Source: Candidatus Melainabacteria bacterium (lineage in GTDB: Bacteria; Cyanobacteriota; Vampirovibrionia; Gastranaerophilales; Gastranaerophilaceae). From it: a stretch of DNA of 64,000 bases. Shown one piece after another: positions 42,828-50,074 of the stretch. A model generated the notes under the pieces. The model saw only the letters and a list, made by a program, of their open reading frames with translations, did no database searches and had not been told where the DNA came from. The translations under genes were made by a program, and so were the position numbers. Positions within the stretch are counted from its first letter, which is position 1. Every line of letters begins with the position of its first letter. Location: NCBI GenBank assembly GCA_003258735.1, contig QHME01000004.1:54043-118042 (forward strand). The letters are read 5' to 3'.

Positions 42828-43979
42828 ATGCTTTGGAGTAAGTTATCGGCATCCGCAGAAAATGATTATATAGATTTTAAAAGAGAATGGTATTCAAAAG
42901 ATAAATTAGGCGAAGTAGATTTGGTACATGACATTTTATGCATGAGTAATTCTCTATCTGACAGCCCTGATAGGTATATTATATTTGGAGTTGATGAAGA
43001 CAAAATTACAAAAGCTAAGTCCTTTTATGATGTTAGCAAAGATAAAAACTGCCGACAAAGTGCAGATATTATTCAAACATTGAGAAATTATATGTCAGTT
43101 ATTCCCAATATTGAGTTAATAAGAGAACAAACCGATAGTGGATATATTGATATTATAAAAATTATGCCAGTTGCTAGGGAATTGCCGTATGTTTTAAATA
43201 AAGAGTGTCAAGCTCAGAAACCTGATGGTAAAAAAGTTACAGTTAGGAAAGAATGGATATATTCAAGAAATTCGGATAGAAACACACCAAAAGATGAGTG
43301 TTGCACAAAAGCAGAATTAGAAGAATTGTTTGCACGCAAGCGAGGAGAACATCTTCCTATTTTAGAAAGGTTCTCAATGTATCTTGATGATATTCATAAT
43401 TGGAAACATCCGAAAAGTGAATATGAAATAGCCGAAAGCGAAACTGCATATTACTACTCTTTGAATCATAAGTTTAAAATTGTAAGAAGTAATAGAGATT
43501 TAGACAAAACAATATCATTATTACTTGCTAATTCTTATGATGAACTTCTTACTGATACATGTATAGGTGTAGATTATTGGAATTATCGCAATACACAAAA
43601 TTATTGTTATGATGATTGCATAAATCTTTTTAATGTAGAACTATGGGCAGATAATACATTAATAGAAGTTTTTAATATTACAGGAATGTTTATTAAGCAT
43701 TTTAATTACGATAGATATTATGGCTCTTACTATGTGCCTAATCGGATGCATTTGATTGAAAGTGATATTACTATTAATAATAGTAGCGACATAGAAAAGC
43801 TACTCGTTTGGAAAATATGTAAACTACTTTTTCATTTCAACCTATATGATGGCTGTAATTTAGTTACAGGGGATGCTTCAAGAATTTTAGAAATATTAAA
43901 CTATAATTATTTACAAAATCCGAGTGAATATCGTAAACAAAATGAAGACTGGCTTTATCAACCAATTAAAAGTAAATAA
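42828..43979 (+). CDS. AlbA_2 (Schlafen-type) domain protein
   Basis: A 383-residue protein. Residues 1-170 match the Schlafen AlbA_2 domain: SAENDYIDFKREWYSKD, LVHDILCMSNSLSD, RYIIFGVDED, and the late VRKEWIYSRNSDRNTP. Such domains bind nucleic acid and in some proteins cleave RNA, especially tRNA. Residues 175-383 are an unknown, Tyr/Asn-rich domain. It is separated from the HNH gene by a single base and ends the operon. In defence loci AlbA_2 proteins occur both as regulators and as effectors. Confidence 0.8.
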   Translation: MLWSKLSASAENDYIDFKREWYSKDKLGEVDLVHDILCMSNSLSDSPDRYIIFGVDEDKITKAKSFYDVSKDKNCRQSADIIQTLRNYMSVIPNIELIREQTDSGYIDIIKIMPVARELPYVLNKECQAQKPDGKKVTVRKEWIYSRNSDRNTPKDECCTKAELEELFARKRGEHLPILERFSMYLDDIHNWKHPKSEYEIAESETAYYYSLNHKFKIVRSNRDLDKTISLLLANSYDELLTDTCIGVDYWNYRNTQNYCYDDCINLFNVELWADNTLIEVFNITGMFIKHFNYDRYYGSYYVPNRMHLIESDITINNSSDIEKLLVWKICKLLFHFNLYDGCNLVTGDASRILEILNYNYLQNPSEYRKQNEDWLYQPIKSK

Positions 43980-44039
43980 TAACGACAGAAAACGACTAAA
44001 ATAGCTGTATAAATTTTATATCTGTAGTAAAATATCAGT

Positions 44040-44414
44040 ATGAATTATAGTATTGAAGGTTTTACAAATTATATCCATAGTTGCAAGTGGAAAAATGCCA
44101 AGACCTTTGAACATTTTGCTCCACATGAGTATGTTTTGAGTTTTCCTTGTAAAAAGTTAAAAGCAGAAAATAAATGTCCGAATAATTGCGACATCTGCAA
44201 GGCTGAACGGAAGGCTTTTGAGGATGCTGTAATTTTTATCCGTGAAAACGGTGAGCGTGCAAAGTTTCAAAACAGAATTTATACGATGCTTTGTCTAGGC
44301 AATTATCAATACTGGACAATGGGCGACCCGCTTGAAACAACTTGGGTACTTAACAAAGCATTAATCAATGACCCTCGCTGTAAAGTAAAAACATACTGGC
44401 TTGATAGAGTCTAA
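44040..44414 (+). CDS. Unknown 124-aa protein in the element
   Basis: A 124-residue protein of unknown family. It has Cys pairs (CKKLKAENKCPNNCDICKAE, about residues 38-57) that may bind zinc, then a helical part and YWTMGDPLETTWVLNKAL near the end. There is no ribosome binding site; TAAAAT ends six bases before the ATG, so it may be leaderless. Its end overlaps the convergent nuclease gene by four bases. Position between the TIR operon and the nuclease suggests cargo. Confidence 0.55.
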   Translation: MNYSIEGFTNYIHSCKWKNAKTFEHFAPHEYVLSFPCKKLKAENKCPNNCDICKAERKAFEDAVIFIRENGERAKFQNRIYTMLCLGNYQYWTMGDPLETTWVLNKALINDPRCKVKTYWLDRV

Positions 44415-45445
44415 AGAAGGTCGATATACTCTTTTGCTTGTTTTATCAAGTCATCTACCATTTCAAACTCATTTGTATTACGCTTTGGATAAAGCGGTAC
44501 AATCAGCATATCGGATTTATCAGATTTCTCTATCAAGTATTTTTTACCTTTATCATCCAAGTTGTAACGGAGTTTTGGCGAATATGTAACCCAATTATTG
44601 TTTTCATCAATAGTCTTAAATGTCATCCAAAATGGAGTCGTTTTTCCGCAAATCCCTTTTTGCCATAAATTACAACTAAATTGAATGCTTAAGCCAGTCG
44701 AAGGATTATCTATTCTTAAGTAGCGACAGTACCCGCCTTTTTGTGGAGTAGCTTTAACACCTTTTGAATTACAAATTTTATGAATTAAAAGACTATCCGC
44801 AATTTTGTCAACAATTCTGTAGTAATCTACGATGCGATTTGCCATGTTAGAACTTAAATCACCTGCTGAAAACGGCTTAAAATCCTGATTATCCATTTCT
44901 CCAGTAAGTCCTTTTAACTGTAGTAAATCATTATACAAAGTATCTTCCTGTAAGACATTATCAAGCAGATTAAGAACTTCTTCCCAAGATAAAACGAGCA
45001 TTGGAGGCTTGCCGTCTTTTTGTAATAATCTGCCTTGTTGTTTCTCGTATTCAGCAGAAGTCGCAAGTTCTTCAACAAGCGATATTATTCTTGATTTAGG
45101 GCATACGAATATAAGTCCTTTCCCACCTTTTTTCTGTAATCGCTCAAGGTAGGTATTAGGCTGATTGTCAGTCAGATTTGCCCAAAACTTCATTTCAAAA
45201 ATCAAGATTTCATCATTATGTGTATTCCTTAAAGACATATCAGGTCTTTCAAGATTTTCTCCGCATGATTGAAGCTCAAAATGCAAGTCTTTTTCAAACA
45301 GGAGACCTAATTCAGTTCCAATGTAGTCCAATAAAGTATCACGAGCAGTTGTTGAATTTTGCAGGATATAATGCAGGCTCATTGTTGCAATATCTTCAGT
45401 TGATGTTCCAACACTATTAGCAATATGACACAATAATAAACTCAT
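44411..45445 (-). CDS. PD-(D/E)XK nuclease family protein
   Basis: A 344-residue protein. The first 110 residues carry a PD-(D/E)XK nuclease core: RPDMSLRNTHN, DEILIFEMKFWA (the E-x-K), then TYLERLQKKGGKGLIFVCP. The C-terminal half (residues 180-344) is a separate domain with SIQFSCNLWQKGI and YSPKLRYNLDDKGKKYLIEK segments. The enzyme would cut DNA with divalent metal. An AGGAGG site precedes the start. It is divergent from an XRE regulator, 155 bases away, a layout typical of controlled restriction or abortive-infection nucleases. Confidence 0.75.
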   Translation of the reverse strand: MSLLLCHIANSVGTSTEDIATMSLHYILQNSTTARDTLLDYIGTELGLLFEKDLHFELQSCGENLERPDMSLRNTHNDEILIFEMKFWANLTDNQPNTYLERLQKKGGKGLIFVCPKSRIISLVEELATSAEYEKQQGRLLQKDGKPPMLVLSWEEVLNLLDNVLQEDTLYNDLLQLKGLTGEMDNQDFKPFSAGDLSSNMANRIVDYYRIVDKIADSLLIHKICNSKGVKATPQKGGYCRYLRIDNPSTGLSIQFSCNLWQKGICGKTTPFWMTFKTIDENNNWVTYSPKLRYNLDDKGKKYLIEKSDKSDMLIVPLYPKRNTNEFEMVDDLIKQAKEYIDLL

Positions 45446-45600
45446 TACATCCTCCTTTCAAGTTCAACTGTAAAAATAAGTAAAATCTCTAATTCAAAAT
45501 GATTATATCCCAACTGAGACAATTTAATCAAACAAAAACTCCATTTTAAATTTATGTAAATTAACATTTTAATGTAAATGCTTAAATTGAGGTATTGACA

Positions 45601-45915
45601 GTGGATAACAGAAAATTATTAGGTTTAAGAATAAAAGAATTACGCAAAAGAGTTTCACTAAGTCAGGAAGTTCTAGCAGAAAAAGCAGGAATTGAGCAAA
45701 CATCACTTAGTAATATTGAAAATGAGAGAAATTTTCTGTCATTTATAACATTGGAAAATATAATGCGGGTGTTAGGAGTTGGATATTTTGATGTGTTTCA
45801 ATTTGCACAATATGCACCCGCTGAGAATTTAATCCAAGAAATTATAACAATCTTAAAGGATAATCCTGAACGTGTAAAGGATGCTTATAGAATTATAAAA
45901 GCTCTTGTTGATTAA
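45601..45915 (+). CDS. XRE-family HTH regulator
   Basis: A 104-residue protein with an N-terminal XRE helix-turn-helix (LRIKELRKRVSLSQEVLAEK, then EQTSLSNIENERNF) and a C-terminal helix region. I use GTG 45601, eight bases after GAGG; a TTG at 45595 is too close to it. It is divergent from the PD-(D/E)XK nuclease and is the probable repressor of that gene. A truncated relative with the same SLSNIENG motif and C-terminal layout is at 61160-61378. Confidence 0.85.
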   Translation: MDNRKLLGLRIKELRKRVSLSQEVLAEKAGIEQTSLSNIENERNFLSFITLENIMRVLGVGYFDVFQFAQYAPAENLIQEIITILKDNPERVKDAYRIIKALVD

Positions 45916-46045
45916 TTTAATTGTGGCTGACGGTGAAGTTTGTAAAATTTTATTAAAACTTCAAAGAATTATACTTGTATGTATATTTTAACTATGTCAA
46001 TATAGAAGTGTACATTAGTGTATAATTTAAAAAGAGGTTATTAAT

Positions 46046-46906
46046 ATGACTAGTTCTAAAAACTCAAATAACGTAAGCCAAAAGACATTTTTGCAAATTC
46101 ATTCTCTTTTAGAATTTGATAACATAGTTGGAACTAATGTTTATAATAAGGCTGTTGCAGAGATTGAGAATATCAATGAACCTCGTTACTATCCACAACA
46201 GATTATTAAATTAATACCTGAAATAACATCACGAAAATTAAATGACTGGGATGCAAAAGGTTTGCTCGTAAAACATCGTCAAAGTGATAACGGTTGGCGC
46301 TTGTTTTCTCTTGCAGATGTTATTCGCTTAAGGATTATTCAAGATTTAAAAACTTACGGGATGTCAAATATCCAAATTCAAAAGACTTTAAACGATATTT
46401 TTGAATCAAACGACATGAAACGACAGTATTTATTCGAAACCTTTTTAAATGTATGTGCAACAGCAAGAAAGGTTGTTATTATTGTAGAATTTGATGGAGG
46501 TGCATCGTTCTATTTAGAAGATACTGCTTATGTTAATTTAAAAATGGATAAAAGCTGTTGTAAACCTGTTTTAATTCTTCCGTTTTACGACTACTGTATG
46601 CCGTTTATGCCACATGATGAGTATAGAATGAGTATAACTACCACAGATGTTGTAAACGAGCAAAATAGGGCTAATTTAGCCGTAATTGCGGATTGCTTAA
46701 TTGATGAAGAATGCAAAGAGATAAGTTTAAAAAAGAGCAATGGTAAATTAAATATTAAACCAAAACGGTTTAATAAGAATATATCAAAGCAAGATTTTAT
46801 AAAATATATACAAAATCTTGATGAAGAAAGTTTTAAAGACATAAGAATTTCATTGCAAAATGGAAAGATTACAACATTTAGTGAAGAAAATTCAATTTTA
46901 GGCTGA
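46046..46906 (+). CDS. MerR-type HTH regulator of the element
   Basis: A 286-residue protein with a MerR-like winged helix near residues 45-110 (YYPQQIIKLIPEITSRKLND, WDAKGLLVKHRQSDNGWRLF, DVIRLRIIQDLKTYGMSNIQ). The remaining 170 residues are an unknown effector domain. AGAGG precedes the start. In integrative elements such proteins often sit upstream of the recombinase and control excision; here two small genes and the recombinase follow on the same strand. Confidence 0.78.
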   Translation: MTSSKNSNNVSQKTFLQIHSLLEFDNIVGTNVYNKAVAEIENINEPRYYPQQIIKLIPEITSRKLNDWDAKGLLVKHRQSDNGWRLFSLADVIRLRIIQDLKTYGMSNIQIQKTLNDIFESNDMKRQYLFETFLNVCATARKVVIIVEFDGGASFYLEDTAYVNLKMDKSCCKPVLILPFYDYCMPFMPHDEYRMSITTTDVVNEQNRANLAVIADCLIDEECKEISLKKSNGKLNIKPKRFNKNISKQDFIKYIQNLDEESFKDIRISLQNGKITTFSEENSILG

Positions 46907-47010
46907 ATTATGACGGAAACCCTCCGAATAATTTAGCGGATAAGATAATTTTATTTTAAGGTGGCAGAAACCCTCTGAACCTTAATACAAAAGCAAAAGG
47001 ATGGATAACC

Positions 47011-47193
47011 ATGCTTAGTATTAAGGCGTGCAGACATAGTCTTGGAAAGTATGCCAAAGATTTAGACGATAGCGAAATTGAAGCTATCAGAGATTTAATG
47101 TACCAATTAGCATTTGTTATGGTAGAAGATTACCTGAATAAATGCTCTAAAGTTGTGCCGATTATGGCGGAAAGGAACACAAATGAAAAATGA
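47011..47193 (+). CDS. Small helical protein (60 aa)
   Basis: A 60-residue protein: MLSIKACRHSLGKYAKDLDD, then an amphipathic helix region (DSEIEAIRDLMYQLAFVMVE). The ribosome binding site is AAAGGA ten bases upstream. It overlaps the next gene by 11 bases. Such short proteins commonly precede large serine recombinase genes in integrative elements; some are excision or regulatory factors, but no motif proves it. Confidence 0.55.
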   Translation: MLSIKACRHSLGKYAKDLDDSEIEAIRDLMYQLAFVMVEDYLNKCSKVVPIMAERNTNEK

Positions 47194-47362
47194 CGATTTT
47201 TTGAAGTTATTAGAAGACCCTGAGTTCAGAAATTCTCCGTTAGGTGAATTACAAGCTACCTTGCAAGAGGCTTTTAATCAGTATGAGTGGAGAATAAGAA
47301 GTGAACGTATAAAAGCGGGGATTAGAGAAGCAAAATTAAGAAAGGCAGGTAAGGCGGAGTAA
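47183..47362 (+). CDS. Small basic protein (59 aa)
   Basis: A 59-residue protein starting MKNDDFLKLLEDPEFRNSPL and ending with a basic helix (RSERIKAGIREAKLRKAG). AAAGGA lies upstream of ATG 47183. The basic helix could bind DNA, and a role as recombination directionality factor is possible. This is inferred from position only (27 bases before the recombinase). Confidence 0.55.
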   Translation: MKNDDFLKLLEDPEFRNSPLGELQATLQEAFNQYEWRIRSERIKAGIREAKLRKAGKAE

Positions 47363-47389
47363 TCCGCATCCAAATGAAAGGAGAAGTTT

Positions 47390-48883
47390 ATGAGTAACGC
47401 AATTATTTATACAAGAGTTTCAACGAAAAATCAGGCAGAAGAGGGGTATAGTTTAGCAGGTCAAGAAAAAGATTGTAAGATTTTTGCAGAAATGAATAAT
47501 TATAGTGTATCAAAAGTTTTTGTCGAGAAAGGCGAAAGTGCTAAAACGCAAGATAGAACAGAGTTACAAAATCTTATGAAATTTTGTGTTGCAAATAAAA
47601 AGAATATTGATGCAATTATAATATGGAAAATAGATAGGTTAACCAGAGATGTCAAGGATTTTTACAATTTGCAGGATTTTTTTGCAAAGTTAAATATTAA
47701 AGTTTTGTTTGCAAGAGAGAATAATGGAGATTCTGCGGGCGACAAATTAACTCGCAATTTAATGGGGGTTTTAGCTCAATACGAAAATGACCAAAAATCC
47801 GAAAGAGTAACTAACGGTATGAAAACCGCTTTTTTACAAGGACATTGGATGTGGAAAGCTCCTATTGGTTATTTAATGAAGAACGGGAATGTTGAGCCTG
47901 ACCCCAAAACGGCTCATCATATAAAAAAGATTTTTAAACTTTTTTCAACTGGTTTGTATCAGCAGACTCAAATAATTAAAATAATGGCTGATGATGGTTT
48001 AAAAATTAACACAAATAGATTATGTCGCTTGCTTAAAAATCCGATTTATAGTGGTTACATTTATAAAAAGGAATGGTCGGAAGAACCCATTAGAGGAATT
48101 TTCGAACCACTTATTTCTGAGGCAGAATTTAAAAAAGTACAGGATATATTGAATGGCAAAAAGCCTGTTATCACCGCTTACAAGAGGAATAATCCCGAAT
48201 TTCCTTTAAGACAGTTCATTACCTGTCCTAATTGCAACCAACCGCTAACAGGAAGTAAATCAAAAGGAAGAAAAGAAAGATACGCTTATTATCACTGTCA
48301 TCATAAAGATTGTTGTATTAATTTCAGAATAAGGAAAGAAAGATTGGAAGATGCATTCGTAGATTACTTGAAGTTTATAAAACCTGAACAGAATTTACTT
48401 AATTTGTTTGAAGCAACAGTGAAAGATGTTTATAAAGAAAAATTATCAGTAAGATTAAACAGTCAAAAACGGGTGCAAGACAAACTAATTGAACTCAAAA
48501 ATAAAAAGAGTAAGTTAATTGATTTTAGATTAGATGGAACAATAAGCGAAGAGGATTATAGATTTAAAACAGAACAATTAGCTGAGGATATACAAGAACA
48601 AGAGTTCCGCTTACGTAAAATCAACGAAATCCATTATGATTTAACAAAATGCTTAAAATATGCGTGCAAAGCAGTAAGTAATATTGATACCTTATGGAAA
48701 AATGGAGATTTAGATTTAAAACAAAGATTGCAGAAGTTAATTTTTCCTAAAGGTTTGATGTATTTTTCAGATGATTTTCGAACCGCTGAAATCTCAAGCC
48801 TATTCATTAAAAAAGACACCTTTAAGGTGTCTTATAATCAAATGGTACCCCCAAGCGAATTCGAATCGCTGTCTACACCGTGA
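47390..48883 (+). CDS. Large serine recombinase (integrase)
   Basis: A 497-residue large serine recombinase. The resolvase domain has YTRVS with catalytic Ser11 and the later LMGVLAQYENDQKSERV region. Next come the recombinase domain (about residues 160-260), a zinc ribbon (CPNC and CHHKDCC, about 281-308), and a coiled coil (about 350-420). It integrates and excises the element at tRNA-Glu. The last 14 codons (MVPPSEFESLSTP and stop) are read through the attachment site and into the tRNA gene; an intrinsic terminator for the tRNA lies within its 3' coding end. AAAGGAG precedes the ATG. Confidence 0.95.
   Translation: MSNAIIYTRVSTKNQAEEGYSLAGQEKDCKIFAEMNNYSVSKVFVEKGESAKTQDRTELQNLMKFCVANKKNIDAIIIWKIDRLTRDVKDFYNLQDFFAKLNIKVLFARENNGDSAGDKLTRNLMGVLAQYENDQKSERVTNGMKTAFLQGHWMWKAPIGYLMKNGNVEPDPKTAHHIKKIFKLFSTGLYQQTQIIKIMADDGLKINTNRLCRLLKNPIYSGYIYKKEWSEEPIRGIFEPLISEAEFKKVQDILNGKKPVITAYKRNNPEFPLRQFITCPNCNQPLTGSKSKGRKERYAYYHCHHKDCCINFRIRKERLEDAFVDYLKFIKPEQNLLNLFEATVKDVYKEKLSVRLNSQKRVQDKLIELKNKKSKLIDFRLDGTISEEDYRFKTEQLAEDIQEQEFRLRKINEIHYDLTKCLKYACKAVSNIDTLWKNGDLDLKQRLQKLIFPKGLMYFSDDFRTAEISSLFIKKDTFKVSYNQMVPPSEFESLSTP
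48807..48833 (-). terminator. Replacement terminator of tRNA-Glu inside the recombinase gene
   Basis: On the minus strand AAGACACC-TTAAA-GGTGTCTT is followed by TTTTTT, starting about nine bases after the tRNA CCA end. It lies within the recombinase coding sequence on the other strand. Confidence 0.75.
48842..48851 (+). repeat. Right attachment site (attR core)
   Basis: ATGGTACCCC, the 3' end of tRNA-Glu, identical to 40797-40806. Element DNA lies on the left and the intact tRNA on the right. Confidence 0.75.
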
Positions 48884-48918
48884 AAGGGTGTTGTCCTAGG
48901 CCTCTAGACGATGGGGGC
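48843..48918 (-). tRNA. tRNA-Glu (anticodon TTC)
   Basis: 76 bases with CCA encoded. Acceptor GCCCCCA pairs with TGGGGGT (first pair G-U), the anticodon loop CTTTCAC gives TTC, and the T-arm is AGCGATTCGAATTCGCT. The 5' half (GCCCCCATCGTCTAGAGGCC) is as in cyanobacterial tRNA-Glu. Its 3' end serves as the attachment site of the element at 40797-48851. Confidence 0.97.
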
Positions 48919-48987
48919 TTGGATTTGTTTACGAAATTTATTCTATATTGAACAAAACTAAATGTCAACACTTTGCTTTAAAAATTT

Positions 48988-49992
48988 TTAAATTTTTTCT
49001 ATTAGTTCTCCATGTCCCTTAATTTCATTGATTATTTCACAGATTTCATCAGATATATCCGCATTAGTTTTTATATTTTTTTTGACCATTTGGGCAAATT
49101 CAACCTTTTTAAATTCGTGCATGCCACGAGTTTTAAAAACTTCTTCCAAAATTTTTACTCTTGGTTCAGGAGCGTTAAGCATTTCTTTTTCCATCATTGA
49201 AATATTATTCAACTGATAATCCAATGTACGTTGAACAAGTTCTAGTGGTAGCAAGTCTTCAAATTCTCCGCATGCAAGCAAGTGGATTTTATCTATAGAC
49301 CTTAATTTGGGTTTTATTTCTTCTAAATTTTCTTTAGCATCCTTATCAAGTAATACAAAAATAGGCAATTTCAAGCTATCAACCAATCTGTAATATAGTT
49401 TTACTACTTGATTTTTTCCACCGGCTGACAATACATAAATTCCCTCTTTATCAAAATCATATCCGCATCTTTTTGCAAACTCCGGTAGCAGGGTTTCTTC
49501 GGTTGCACCTTCTGCTATGACAACTTTTTCAACAGGAAATCTTAAAGAATTCTTAAAACGTTCTTGTTTGATGTCCATAGGGCTGCCAAGAGCTTTTAAC
49601 CATTTAAGATTTTTGGGAGAGTTTTCGTCGATTAAAGTCACAAAAGCTTTATAATTAATTTTATTTTTCAAAAATTTTTCAATATTTTCGTTAATTATAT
49701 AAACGGATTTTTCATAATCATAAAGCCTATGGTTAATTATATAATCTTCATCTTTTGGTAATCCAAAATTCTCAAGTGAATAGTTTATAATAAATTCTGC
49801 AAGGTTTTTAACCTCTTCGCTATCCATTTTTTCGATATCAGATTTTTTATATTTTGGTTGAATTAAATTATTTGTAATAAGCTCACCAAATACGCGCAAA
49901 TACTTAACTTCAGGATTTTTAAATCTTGTTAATCTGTCAATTGAAATTGTTAGTTGTTCTTTGGTTAATGGTTTGACTTTTACGTTATTCAA
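48988..49992 (-). CDS. TOPRIM-domain protein, OLD-like without ATPase
   Basis: A 334-residue protein. The C-terminal half has an OLD-type TOPRIM domain: VVIAEGATEETLLPEF with the acidic residue, GIYVLSAGGKNQVVK, then LPIFVLLDKDAKENL (DxD). The N-terminal half (about 160 residues) is helical and unknown; no Walker A ABC ATPase is present, unlike full OLD nucleases. It may be a stand-alone nuclease or an RNA/DNA-binding phosphotransfer enzyme. It is the first chromosomal gene right of the tRNA-Glu site, so it is outside the element. Confidence 0.75.
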   Translation of the reverse strand: MNNVKVKPLTKEQLTISIDRLTRFKNPEVKYLRVFGELITNNLIQPKYKKSDIEKMDSEEVKNLAEFIINYSLENFGLPKDEDYIINHRLYDYEKSVYIINENIEKFLKNKINYKAFVTLIDENSPKNLKWLKALGSPMDIKQERFKNSLRFPVEKVVIAEGATEETLLPEFAKRCGYDFDKEGIYVLSAGGKNQVVKLYYRLVDSLKLPIFVLLDKDAKENLEEIKPKLRSIDKIHLLACGEFEDLLPLELVQRTLDYQLNNISMMEKEMLNAPEPRVKILEEVFKTRGMHEFKKVEFAQMVKKNIKTNADISDEICEIINEIKGHGELIEKI

Positions 49993-50074
49993 TGATACCC
50001 TCTTTGATTAATATTTGTTTACACTTATGGCAATTTTTTCTGATTTCAATTTTTATAATAGATGTGGTGTAATC

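Larger units (their letters stand above)
40797..48851 (+). mobile_element. 8-kb integrative element at tRNA-Glu
   Basis: The element is bounded by ATGGTACCCC direct repeats, the right one forming the 3' end of tRNA-Glu(TTC). It carries a large serine recombinase whose last codons lie in the tRNA gene. The tRNA's presumed old terminator stands at the far left end and a replacement terminator is embedded in the recombinase gene. Cargo in order: a TIR-like/membrane/HNH/AlbA_2 operon, an unknown gene, a PD-(D/E)XK nuclease opposite an XRE regulator, a MerR-type regulator, and two small genes before the recombinase. No replication or conjugation genes were recognised, so it is probably mobilised by others or only self-excising. 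Confidence 0.82.

Noticed and set aside
40797..48851. Reading the element as a prophage
   Set aside because: No capsid, terminase, portal, tail, lysis or replication gene is present; the content is regulators, nucleases and a recombinase.
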